From assembly GCA_027618855.1 (NCBI GenBank), contig JAQCID010000080.1:1-5899 (forward strand): a stretch of DNA of 5,899 nt, read 5' to 3'. The translations under genes were made by a program, and so were the position numbers. This stretch comes from Bacteroidota bacterium. GTDB lineage: Bacteria; Bacteroidota; Bacteroidia; Flavobacteriales_D; Sanyastnellaceae. Below the pieces are notes generated by a model. It was not told the origin of the DNA and did not search any database. It was given only the letters and a program-made list of their open reading frames with translations. Positions 1 through 5,630 of this stretch are shown here, in pieces (position 1 is the first letter of the stretch; every line of letters starts with the position of its first letter).

Positions 1-541
1 CATATCGATCAAGTTTTCTGAGGTATGCTTCTTTGCTAACAAATGTGTTGTGAAGTAGCTTGTGGTGGAGGATTCCGATTTTACCAGAACTCACTATTTC
101 AGCATGAACATGCTTGTTTTCGTATTTACATTCATCTCGCTTGAAAAGCCGGATTACTTTGTCTCCTTGCCAACCACTAAAACGAACCTTTTTACCCATA
201 AAATAATTTTCACGGCGAATCCAAAATCCACTGAACTTCGTATTTGAATTGATCATGCGAATCACTTCCTTTTGCAATTCAGATGTGACACGCTCATCCG
301 CATCAAGAAGTAGAATCCATTCATGCTTCGCTTGTGGAATCGCCCAGTTCTTTTGGGACGCCGAATGCTCATACTCCCTTTGCAAAATCGTATCAACAAG
401 TGGCCTTGCCAACTTCACGGTGTCATCTGTACTAAAAGAGTCGACAACCATGATTTCATCAGAAAACCGAACAGATTGAATCGCTTCAACGATGTTGTTC
501 TGTTCATTTCCAGTAGGAATAATAGATGTGAGTTTAGTCAT
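1..541 (-). CDS. Glycosyltransferase family 2, WaaE/KdtX-like (partial, C-terminus outside window)
   Basis: A GT-A fold glycosyltransferase, probably cytoplasmic or at the inner membrane face, transferring a sugar from a nucleotide-sugar to a growing surface glycan or LPS core. I translated the minus strand from ATG 541-539; 180 complete codons are present before the window edge. Visible family features: N-terminal strand and acidic motif SIIPTGNEQNNI (residues 6-17; most relatives have TYNE here, so T-G replaces T-Y), VVDSFSTDDT (32-41), SQKNWAI (62-68), and the metal-binding DxD in LLLDADER (78-85, D80 and D82). GFWIRRENYF (105-114) and the GW-x-RLFKR stretch (123-135) resemble the WaaE/KdtX LPS-core beta-1,4-glucosyltransferase group. 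The start overlaps the end of the upstream GT4 gene by 8 bases (534-541), which suggests translational coupling. Family assignment is firm; sugar and acceptor are unknown. Confidence 0.9.
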   Translation of the reverse strand, partial: MTKLTSIIPTGNEQNNIVEAIQSVRFSDEIMVVDSFSTDDTVKLARPLVDTILQREYEHSASQKNWAIPQAKHEWILLLDADERVTSELQKEVIRMINSNTKFSGFWIRRENYFMGKKVRFSGWQGDKVIRLFKRDECKYENKHVHAEIVSSGKIGILHHKLLHNTFVSKEAYLRKLDRY

Positions 542-1664
542 CTAGCAACGTATTATAAACTTGAAACAAGTTTGCGGCGATCTTGCCGTCAGTGAAGTTT
601 TGGGCATATTCAAAACCTTTTGAGATCATTGTGTTTTGTAAATCAGTTGAATGTTGAATTTCGAGAATAGCTTCTTTCATTTCAGGAACTGACAAGGGAT
701 TAATGTATTTGGTATAAGAACCTCCAGCTTCAACAAAACAACCATCTTTAGAAGAAATGACAGGGATTTTTGAAAACAGAGCCTCTAAAATAGGAATCCC
801 AAAGCCTTCAAATATAGAGGGGTAAATCAGCATTTGTGCGTTTTGGTAAACCGCCGCCATTTCTTCCGAATCAAGGCCGGTTAAAAAGAGAACTCGATCA
901 GACAGCTTGTTCTCATTAATAAAGCGCACGCACTTCATTTTATAGTCTTTCCCATTGCCTATCACGACTAATTTCTGATCTGGCAATTCAATTAATGTTT
1001 CAAGTATTGTGAAGAGGTTTTTGCGTTCCTCTATGCTCCCAACGCTGAGAATGTAATCCTCAGGTAAGTTGTATTTTTTTTGAACTTCTCGCTTGGTCTT
1101 CTCTGGCAATACATGATTGAATACGTCATTGCAACCCTGATAAACCACGTCAATTTTTTCTTCAGGAATGCCGAAAAATTCAATCACATCTTGCTTCGTT
1201 TGCTTGCTGACAGCGATGATTTTATCGGACCTGACACACGCTGACTTGAATTTTTTGGCATATATTTTTCGATCTATCGCAGGAAACAAATGAGGATAAC
1301 GGATAAAAATCAAATCGTGAATAGACACAACTGTTTTAATGTTTGTTTTTTCTATCCCTAAAGGAAGTTCATGACTTAACCCATGAAATAGATCGATCTT
1401 GTCGGCGACCAAATCTTTGACAACACGCTTGCTTCTCCAATACGATGTGAAACATCTATTAATGAACGACTTAGGTGTTCGTGTAACCGTATTTGTACGC
1501 CCATTCAAAAAAGACACATTGTGCTTTTGGTGTGCTTTTGGTGTGAAGAGAAAATATTTGTTTTCAGGAAAAAAATGAGAAAGCACACGAATAGCATCAC
1601 GTGAATAGTTCCCCAAACCTGTGTTGTTTAAAAACACTCTTTTTGCATCAAATCCTATCTTCAT
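534..1664 (-). CDS. Glycosyltransferase family 4 (GT-B fold)
   Basis: A retaining GT-B glycosyltransferase of 376 residues, a normal length for the family, probably acting at the cytoplasmic membrane face in LPS, capsule or exopolysaccharide synthesis. The N-terminal acceptor domain opens with MKIGFDAKRVF and a glycine-rich loop NNTGLGNYSRD (13-23). The C-terminal nucleotide-sugar domain starts near residue 204 with YILSVGSIEERKNL (R214 and K215 in the usual phosphate-contacting position). It carries the diagnostic E-x7-E motif in FEGFGIPILEAL (E286, E294). The ORF extends 12 codons further upstream, but the conserved N-terminus begins at ATG 1664-1662, so I start there. A promoter-like element lies just upstream. 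The gene overlaps the downstream GT2 gene by 8 bases, so both are likely one operon. Codons for residues 41-48 contain an 11-base tandem duplication. Donor and acceptor cannot be told from sequence. Confidence 0.93.
   Translation of the reverse strand: MKIGFDAKRVFLNNTGLGNYSRDAIRVLSHFFPENKYFLFTPKAHQKHNVSFLNGRTNTVTRTPKSFINRCFTSYWRSKRVVKDLVADKIDLFHGLSHELPLGIEKTNIKTVVSIHDLIFIRYPHLFPAIDRKIYAKKFKSACVRSDKIIAVSKQTKQDVIEFFGIPEEKIDVVYQGCNDVFNHVLPEKTKREVQKKYNLPEDYILSVGSIEERKNLFTILETLIELPDQKLVVIGNGKDYKMKCVRFINENKLSDRVLFLTGLDSEEMAAVYQNAQMLIYPSIFEGFGIPILEALFSKIPVISSKDGCFVEAGGSYTKYINPLSVPEMKEAILEIQHSTDLQNTMISKGFEYAQNFTDGKIAANLFQVYNTLLDD
1521..1545. repeat. 11-base tandem repeat, about 2.3 units, inside the GT4 gene
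   Basis: The unit GTGCTTTTGGT occurs at 1521-1531 and again at 1532-1542, followed by GTG at 1543-1545. It lies in the GT4 reading frame and encodes the TPKAHQKH stretch (residues 41-48). Because 11 is not a multiple of three, gain or loss of one unit would shift the frame. Confidence 0.85.
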
Positions 1665-1672
1665 CTTAACGG

Positions 1673-1700
1673 CAAAATTATACGTTTGCAAGTTACACAA
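1673..1700 (-). promoter_or_regulatory. Putative Bacteroidota-type promoter for the glycosyltransferase operon
   Basis: Read on the minus strand, TTG (1700-1698) is followed after 17 bases by TAATTTTG (1680-1673). This matches the Bacteroidota sigma-ABfr pattern of a TTG-type -33 box and TAnnTTTG at -7. The GT4 ATG begins only 8 bases past the -7 box, so the transcript would be nearly leaderless. The motif match is visible; use as a promoter is inferred. Confidence 0.45.
1681..1688 (+). promoter_or_regulatory. Putative -7 box for the T9SS cargo gene
   Basis: TACGTTTG matches TAnnTTTG exactly on the plus strand and abuts the minus-strand -7 box at 1673-1680. No TTG sits at the expected -33 distance. 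If used, it would give a 5' leader of about 90 bases before ATG 1785. Short motif without a partner, so support is weak. Confidence 0.28.
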
Positions 1701-1783
1701 TAGACCTCGGCAGAAAACCTTGCCAAGTTACACGAAGGAAGGATGGGGGCTTTTGATTGCATGGCATATAACGTAACTTGCAA
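1686..1783. repeat. Three copies of CAAGTTAC, two direct and one inverted, in the divergent intergenic region
   Basis: CAAGTTAC occurs at 1689-1696 and 1724-1731 on the plus strand and in inverse orientation at 1773-1780. Copies 1 and 2 share a longer core: TTGCAAGTTACAC (1686-1698) and TTGCCAAGTTACAC (1720-1733), differing by one inserted C. Copies 1 and 3 form a perfect 11-base inverted repeat, TTGCAAGTTAC (1686-1696) and GTAACTTGCAA (1773-1783). Copy 1 falls between the -33 and -7 boxes of the putative GT4 promoter and copy 3 directly precedes ATG 1785. That placement is suggestive of an operator or of local structure; no regulator is identified. Confidence 0.5.
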
Positions 1784-1784
1784 T

Positions 1785-2882
1785 ATGAAAACCACACAAT
1801 ACATCGTCGGCCTTGTTTCTCTTTTGTTTGTTGTACAGTCTAACAATGCTCAAACGACAGTAAACGCATCTGACCTCCCGCAAGCTGGAGGAAGCTATCT
1901 CATTCAAACATCTACGGCAGACATTACAGGAGATTATGTGATTACGGGAGCAGATTACGTTTGGGATTTCTCAACATTGGACTCAAATTCGGAGACATTG
2001 GTGGAATTCGGAGAAATCTCTGAAGCCCCTGTTTTGGCGCAACTTTCCTTCAATAACGCGTGGACCAATCCAGATTATTTATGCGATATTTTCGGCCCAG
2101 GAGAGTTCGACCTTGCATTCCTTTCAGAGTTAGGCATTGATCTCCCAGTGACACTTTCCAACATGATGAGCTATTACCAAACCTCTGGTTCTTCATATAA
2201 TCTCGCAGGAATTTCTATGAATTTAGAAGGATTCGATCTTCCTGTCGAATACAGTGACATTGATGAAATTCATCCCCTGCCATTAAATTTTCAGGACGTG
2301 ATTTCTTCTACTTCTGCTTACGAAGTTGACATTCCAAGCGGACTTAACTACGCGACTTCAGCAACGCGCGAAGGCTCAGTGGACGGATGGGGAACTTTAC
2401 TTCTCCCCAACGGTGCTTCGCACGAAGTTCTGAGAATAAGTACAACCATCACGACGCACGATGTTTTAACGCAAGAAGGAGGCGAACCTTTTGAAATTGA
2501 CCGCATTTCCACAGTGTACACATGGCTCGGAGACGGAGGACTCCCCTACCTTGAAGCAAAAACAATTTTCGGCACGACATACAGCGTCGAATATCAAGGA
2601 GAAGCGCCGAATGAAGACACCTCAAATACAGATGGCATGACAGCGCTTACGCCTTCGGATTTCGTCGCATTCCCTAACCCTGCTTCTTCAGGAGAAAACA
2701 TTGTTTTAAGTGGAACTGACCAAGAAACAACATGGGATGTTTCTGATCTAATGGGTAAAATCATCCTCTCGGGAATGGGAACGGTTATTTCTACCGACCT
2801 CTTCTCTCCTGGTGCGTATATCATCTCAACCACCTCTGAAAAGGGATTGAAAACTGAATCCGTCAGGGTCATTGTTCAGTAA
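1785..2882 (+). CDS. Secreted protein with type IX secretion (Por) C-terminal sorting domain, function unknown
   Basis: A 365-residue protein predicted to be exported by Sec and then moved across the outer membrane by T9SS, ending on the cell surface or in the medium. Residues 1-22 form a clear signal peptide: MKTT, then a hydrophobic core IVGLVSLLFVV, then SNNA before Q23, a frequent Bacteroidota cleavage context. This is why I start at ATG 1785 rather than at the in-frame ATG 1743, which would place 14 residues before the signal. The region from about 24 to 285 is acidic, rich in Ser, Thr and aromatic residues, and probably beta-rich (for example ADYVWDFSTL near 56-65); I recognise no catalytic motif. 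Residues 293-365 fit a type A sorting domain: FPNPASSGENI, the DLMGK turn, FSPGAYIIST and a closing VRVIVQ. It is divergent from the glycosyltransferases and convergent with the STAS-like gene. Adhesive, structural or enzymatic roles are all possible. Confidence 0.9.
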   Translation: MKTTQYIVGLVSLLFVVQSNNAQTTVNASDLPQAGGSYLIQTSTADITGDYVITGADYVWDFSTLDSNSETLVEFGEISEAPVLAQLSFNNAWTNPDYLCDIFGPGEFDLAFLSELGIDLPVTLSNMMSYYQTSGSSYNLAGISMNLEGFDLPVEYSDIDEIHPLPLNFQDVISSTSAYEVDIPSGLNYATSATREGSVDGWGTLLLPNGASHEVLRISTTITTHDVLTQEGGEPFEIDRISTVYTWLGDGGLPYLEAKTIFGTTYSVEYQGEAPNEDTSNTDGMTALTPSDFVAFPNPASSGENIVLSGTDQETTWDVSDLMGKIILSGMGTVISTDLFSPGAYIISTTSEKGLKTESVRVIVQ

Positions 2883-2893
2883 GCATATTGAAC
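2874..2893. terminator. Hairpin at the convergent gene junction, possible terminator
   Basis: GTTCAGTA (2874-2881) pairs with TATTGAAC (2886-2893) around the 4-base loop AGCA, giving an 8-pair stem with one G-U. It includes the stop codon of the T9SS cargo gene. No T-tract follows on either strand, so intrinsic termination is uncertain. The adjacent CGCGA (2893-2897) and TCGCG (2909-2913) could form a second, weaker stem. Confidence 0.3.
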
Positions 2894-2927
2894 GCGAGAC
2901 TTGATCCTTCGCGAAACCTGTATTGTC

Positions 2928-3338
2928 TTACAGTTGTTCTCCTTCCATGTGGCTGTACCAAACATCAATGAGCCACCCTTTTGCGACCTGCTTATTGCGG
3001 AAGATTCTAAAGGGGACAGAGGGTCTAAATAACGCCCATCTACTTTTATCTTGAATGACCGCAAGGTTTGACGGGACGACCACAGCTCGTGCAATGACAC
3101 CGTTCATCGCTTGGTCACTGCCCAACCATTTAAGTGCATCGTGTTCAACGAGTGGCGAGTCTGCTGGGATGATATGAAGTACGGGGCCCGAATTTGAAAG
3201 TGCTTTCCGGTCATCTTCTGTTCGCATTACACAGGCCAAATCAATCATAGACCCTGTGTTATAATTCACGATACACATCCCCATAGAAAGCTCTATTTCA
3301 GCTTGACTATGTTTAGAAATTAAGGCGTGTTCGTTCAT
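2928..3338 (-). CDS. Small STAS/SpoIIAA-like (DUF7793-like) protein
   Basis: A 136-residue, probably cytoplasmic protein with no signal peptide or membrane segment. The C-terminal half carries the pattern I associate with the Bacteroidota STAS/SpoIIAA-like DUF7793 group: IARAVVVPSN (82-91), then a hydrophobic turn, then PFRIFRNKQVAKGWL (109-123), like the family's P-x-R-L/I-F-x-(D/N)-x-x-x-A-x-x-WL ending. The N-terminal part (AEIELSMGMCIVNYNTGSMIDL, about 13-34) reads as alternating beta-strands, also consistent. No gene-specific role is known to me; STAS folds commonly mediate protein-protein or ligand sensing. The open frame extends back to 3515 inside the lipoprotein gene, but ATG 3338 is the first start that avoids this overlap and leaves 22 bases after the upstream stop. 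No Shine-Dalgarno is visible. Third gene of a probable operon. No anti-sigma kinase is visible in the window. Confidence 0.75.
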   Translation of the reverse strand: MNEHALISKHSQAEIELSMGMCIVNYNTGSMIDLACVMRTEDDRKALSNSGPVLHIIPADSPLVEHDALKWLGSDQAMNGVIARAVVVPSNLAVIQDKSRWALFRPSVPFRIFRNKQVAKGWLIDVWYSHMEGEQL

Positions 3339-3360
3339 CGGTGAGCAGATCGCAAGCGAA

Positions 3361-4509
3361 TTATTGACAGGTATATTCAGAAAACGGATTCGGGGTACAG
3401 AAATTAAGTTCAGCAGTATCATCTCCCTCCTGAAGGTGCTCGATTGTATCTGTCGTATATCCCAAACCAAAGACTCCTTGCGTCGTTCTTGACGCCCAAA
3501 GACCAAGACCCCCACTCACATTTGAATATTCGGGGCGCTCTTGAATAATACCCGTTACAGGTGCGTTCACATCTAAGTATATCGCAAGTGTTTCATTTGC
3601 GACAATCAGCAAGAAATCAAACGCACGTGCGATTTGGCTTTCCGCATCCCAAACCCCCAACTCTCTTGTAATTCTAATGTTTTTATCCAAGCGGGTTTTT
3701 AATGTGGTGAAAAATACTTGACCATCGAATAATTTCTCCAGCTCCTGATTCCCCTCATCGTCAGATGGGTTGACCGTTCCAATAGGCATTTCAATCGTGC
3801 GGGCACGTGAGCTATCTAAGACAGTATGGAAATCATCGGCCCAATAGTGTTCAATGAAATGGACAAGTAAAACCGCATCATAACGAGATGCCCCAGCTGT
3901 AGACCTCCACTTGAAAGGATAGTTTGGATAGACGACTTGTGACGGTCCAACGTTTGCGAAATTGAGTTTGATGTTGTCTAAACCCGCTGGCGGTTGTTGG
4001 ATATTCCCTGCAGAAACAGAGATCATATTTGTCACCGCCTTGACATTGATTGAATCGTCAATCACGATTTCCAAACGATAGAGAGCGTCAGGGTTGAGTG
4101 ATTCATTCCCACGTGTCACGGCAAAATAAGCTTGATGTTCTGGCGCAAAAAATACACCATCTTCATCCTTGTTTTGGAGCAAAGTATCTTTAAGCTCAAA
4201 AACTCGGGTATCAATTTCATTGACAACCTCCACAAAACGAGTTGAAAGTCTTGATGTTTCATATTCTGAGGAATCCGAGATAAGCGCGATTTGAGTTTGG
4301 TCCCCATCCCCTAACCACGTACGATTAATCCTGACCCATTGCGTATCTGCCTCAGCATCTAGAAGGCCAAAAACCACAGGAATAGACACATATGGTGCCG
4401 TCAAATCAACATCAGTAGTACAACGCGTGAATCCCAAAGTAAAAATAGCGGCAAGCAAAAAGACTGTGCCACTCTTAACGATCGGATGTGAATCTGTTTT
4501 TTCTTGCAT
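3361..4509 (-). CDS. Predicted outer-membrane-associated lipoprotein, DUF4249-like
   Basis: A 382-residue predicted envelope protein. The N-terminus has a charged stretch (1-12), a hydrophobic segment (GTVFLLAAIFTLGF, 14-27) and Cys30 followed by TTDVDL, the layout of a Bacteroidota lipoprotein. The lipobox is poor because Arg29 occupies the position before the cysteine. The body resembles a Bacteroidota group I recall as DUF4249-like: PVVFGLLDAEADTQWVRINRTWLGDGD (about 45-70), YRLEIVIDD (144-152), and near the end TGIIQERPEYSNVSGGLGLWASR (319-341), similar to that group's TNI-x-NG-x-GIF-x-SR motif. DUF4249 proteins are often encoded beside TonB-dependent receptors, but none is visible here. 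Two cysteines close the protein (371 and 381). ATG 4509 is the only upstream start; it lies 31 bases after the reductase stop, suggesting cotranscription. The gene is certain; the family label is moderate; function is unknown. Confidence 0.82.
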   Translation of the reverse strand: MQEKTDSHPIVKSGTVFLLAAIFTLGFTRCTTDVDLTAPYVSIPVVFGLLDAEADTQWVRINRTWLGDGDQTQIALISDSSEYETSRLSTRFVEVVNEIDTRVFELKDTLLQNKDEDGVFFAPEHQAYFAVTRGNESLNPDALYRLEIVIDDSINVKAVTNMISVSAGNIQQPPAGLDNIKLNFANVGPSQVVYPNYPFKWRSTAGASRYDAVLLVHFIEHYWADDFHTVLDSSRARTIEMPIGTVNPSDDEGNQELEKLFDGQVFFTTLKTRLDKNIRITRELGVWDAESQIARAFDFLLIVANETLAIYLDVNAPVTGIIQERPEYSNVSGGLGLWASRTTQGVFGLGYTTDTIEHLQEGDDTAELNFCTPNPFSEYTCQ

Positions 4510-4540
4510 TGTGCGAATATACCAAGAATCTAGGCAAGCA

Positions 4541-5593
4541 TTAAATTTTTAACAAGAACTCCACCGAATCCACGCCATCCGCATAGTCGCTCAGGGAAGG
4601 ACATTGCGCCAAGCCCAAATCTTGTTGTGAGATACTGGGTGCCAAAACAGCCAATTCTTTTGTGAACTCCTTCGCTCCAGACCTTGAAGTCACAAGCTGC
4701 AACCCATCTTTATAATCGCTCAGTTTCTTGATTAATTCTCCTACATCATCATATCTCTCCACGAAAAGAGTACCCACTGGTGATACCCAATTCTTATCTT
4801 CTTTCACCAATAAAAATCCATTTTCTATCAATTCTTCTCTGTTCAAAAGCCAAATCGCTTTGTGGTAATCATAGTTGTTTGCATACTTGTTGTTATTCGC
4901 CAAAAAACTCCACGAAACCCAGGCCGCAAAACACCTGTCCAAATCAAAATCAGTCGGAAGGAAGACTTTTGTCGTGCTTCTGCATCCAAGTCCGAAATGT
5001 GTAAACATATCCTCCCCCAACATTTTCAATTCCTCTTCAGATTCTTCACCATCTAAAACAGCAACTCCTGTTCTTTGTGTTCTAAATACGTGTGGAATAT
5101 GGCCAAAGTATGCATCGAAATACCGCATGGTATTTGAACTTCCAGTTGCAATTAACGCATCAACAGCTCCTAATTTGCCTTCAACAAATTCGATTCTACC
5201 TTTTAAAGCAGGTTCAATCGATTCTATTTCTTGCACGACTCTTTTCGGAAGCACCGTATCATCTCTAGATGTCTTTACCGCCACTTTGTGACCGGCCACT
5301 AACGCACAGAGCATATCGTGAAGCCCCACCAAAGGCAAATTACCCGCCATAATAATCCCTATCCTTTTGCCAGAGTCAGCATGAATGGCATCAGGAAGAT
5401 CATACTCTTCAAACCATTTATCAATATGCTCCTCTCGCAAAGAATCTCCATGAGATTGAAACGATTTCGAAACACTTTCTTTTGTAAACCAGCCGTTATT
5501 AGCTTCCGCCAATCGGAGCAATTCACTTTCTGTATGTGCTTTTTCTCGAAACCAAATTCCGAGTTTTGTTAATGCGGGTTTAAGACTGTTCAC
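4541..5593 (-). CDS. LuxC-family acyl-CoA reductase
   Basis: A 350-residue member of the LuxC acyl-CoA reductase family (aldehyde-dehydrogenase-like fold), which reduces an acyl-CoA or acyl thioester with NADPH to an aldehyde. Seen in order: N-terminal helices with AEANNGWFTKESV (29-41), the nucleotide-fold region IGIIMAGNLPLVGLHDML (78-95), VDALIATGSSNTMRYFDAYFG (144-164), and FGLGCRSTTKVFLP (200-213), where Cys204 is the likely catalytic nucleophile. The ending DYADGVDSVEFL (336-347) also fits the family. I choose GTG 5593-5591 as start: it gives the usual length, has AAAGG 4 bases upstream, and lies downstream of a TAnnTTTG box. An in-frame ATG at 5632-5630 exists, but it would lie upstream of that promoter and add [13 protein letters not shown]. 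No lux partners are visible, so the acyl substrate and pathway remain unknown. First gene of a probable three-gene operon, divergent from a ferredoxin. Confidence 0.9.
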   Translation of the reverse strand: MNSLKPALTKLGIWFREKAHTESELLRLAEANNGWFTKESVSKSFQSHGDSLREEHIDKWFEEYDLPDAIHADSGKRIGIIMAGNLPLVGLHDMLCALVAGHKVAVKTSRDDTVLPKRVVQEIESIEPALKGRIEFVEGKLGAVDALIATGSSNTMRYFDAYFGHIPHVFRTQRTGVAVLDGEESEEELKMLGEDMFTHFGLGCRSTTKVFLPTDFDLDRCFAAWVSWSFLANNNKYANNYDYHKAIWLLNREELIENGFLLVKEDKNWVSPVGTLFVERYDDVGELIKKLSDYKDGLQLVTSRSGAKEFTKELAVLAPSISQQDLGLAQCPSLSDYADGVDSVEFLLKI

Positions 5594-5595
5594 TG

Positions 5596-5603
5596 TACCT
5601 TTG
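5596..5603 (+). promoter_or_regulatory. Putative -7 box for the ferredoxin gene
   Basis: TACCTTTG matches TAnnTTTG exactly. Transcription would start near 5609, giving a leader of about 22 bases that contains the AAAAGG ribosome site. No well-placed TTG was found at -33. The same bases read on the minus strand are CAAAGGTA, the probable ribosome site of the acyl-CoA reductase. Confidence 0.42.
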
Positions 5604-5615
5604 TATCTGTAAATT

Positions 5616-5621
5616 AAAAGG
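5616..5621 (+). promoter_or_regulatory. Ribosome binding site of the ferredoxin gene
   Basis: AAAAGG lies 9 bases before ATG 5631. A purine-rich Shine-Dalgarno-like site is notable because the other genes here mostly lack one. Confidence 0.45.
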
Positions 5622-5629
5622 CAAAAGTA
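5622..5629 (-). promoter_or_regulatory. Putative -7 box for the acyl-CoA reductase operon
   Basis: Minus-strand TACTTTTG (5629-5622) matches TAnnTTTG. The start point would fall near 5616, about 22 bases before GTG 5593, which supports that start codon over ATG 5632. No clear -33 TTG is present. Confidence 0.42.
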
Positions 5630-5630
5630 C

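Noticed and set aside
62..595. Three plus-strand open frames of 61 to 90 codons at the left edge
   Set aside because: They lie opposite the GT2 gene and the end of the GT4 gene, both of which carry diagnostic motifs.
1743..1784. Earlier in-frame ATG for the T9SS cargo gene
   Set aside because: It would place 14 residues containing two cysteines before a complete signal peptide; ATG 1785 gives a textbook signal sequence.
2594..3100. Two minus-strand open frames of 92 and 74 codons around the convergent junction
   Set aside because: The first is antisense to the conserved T9SS sorting domain. The second overlaps the STAS-like gene in a different frame and shows no motif.
3339..3515. Upstream extension of the STAS-like reading frame
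   Set aside because: It overlaps the C-terminal codons of the DUF4249-like gene in another frame, where the lipoprotein frame carries recognisable conserved motifs.
4116..4307. 63-codon minus-strand open frame inside the DUF4249-like gene
   Set aside because: It is an out-of-frame shadow of the lipoprotein gene on the same strand, with no features of its own.
4510..4540. Possible internal promoter before the DUF4249-like gene (minus-strand TATATTCG)
   Set aside because: It has one mismatch to TAnnTTTG, and the nearest upstream TTG is only 13 bases away, too close for the expected spacing.
4875..5291. 138-codon plus-strand open frame opposite the acyl-CoA reductase
   Set aside because: It is fully antisense to a well-supported enzyme gene, with low-complexity Ser/Pro/Lys composition and no recognisable motif.
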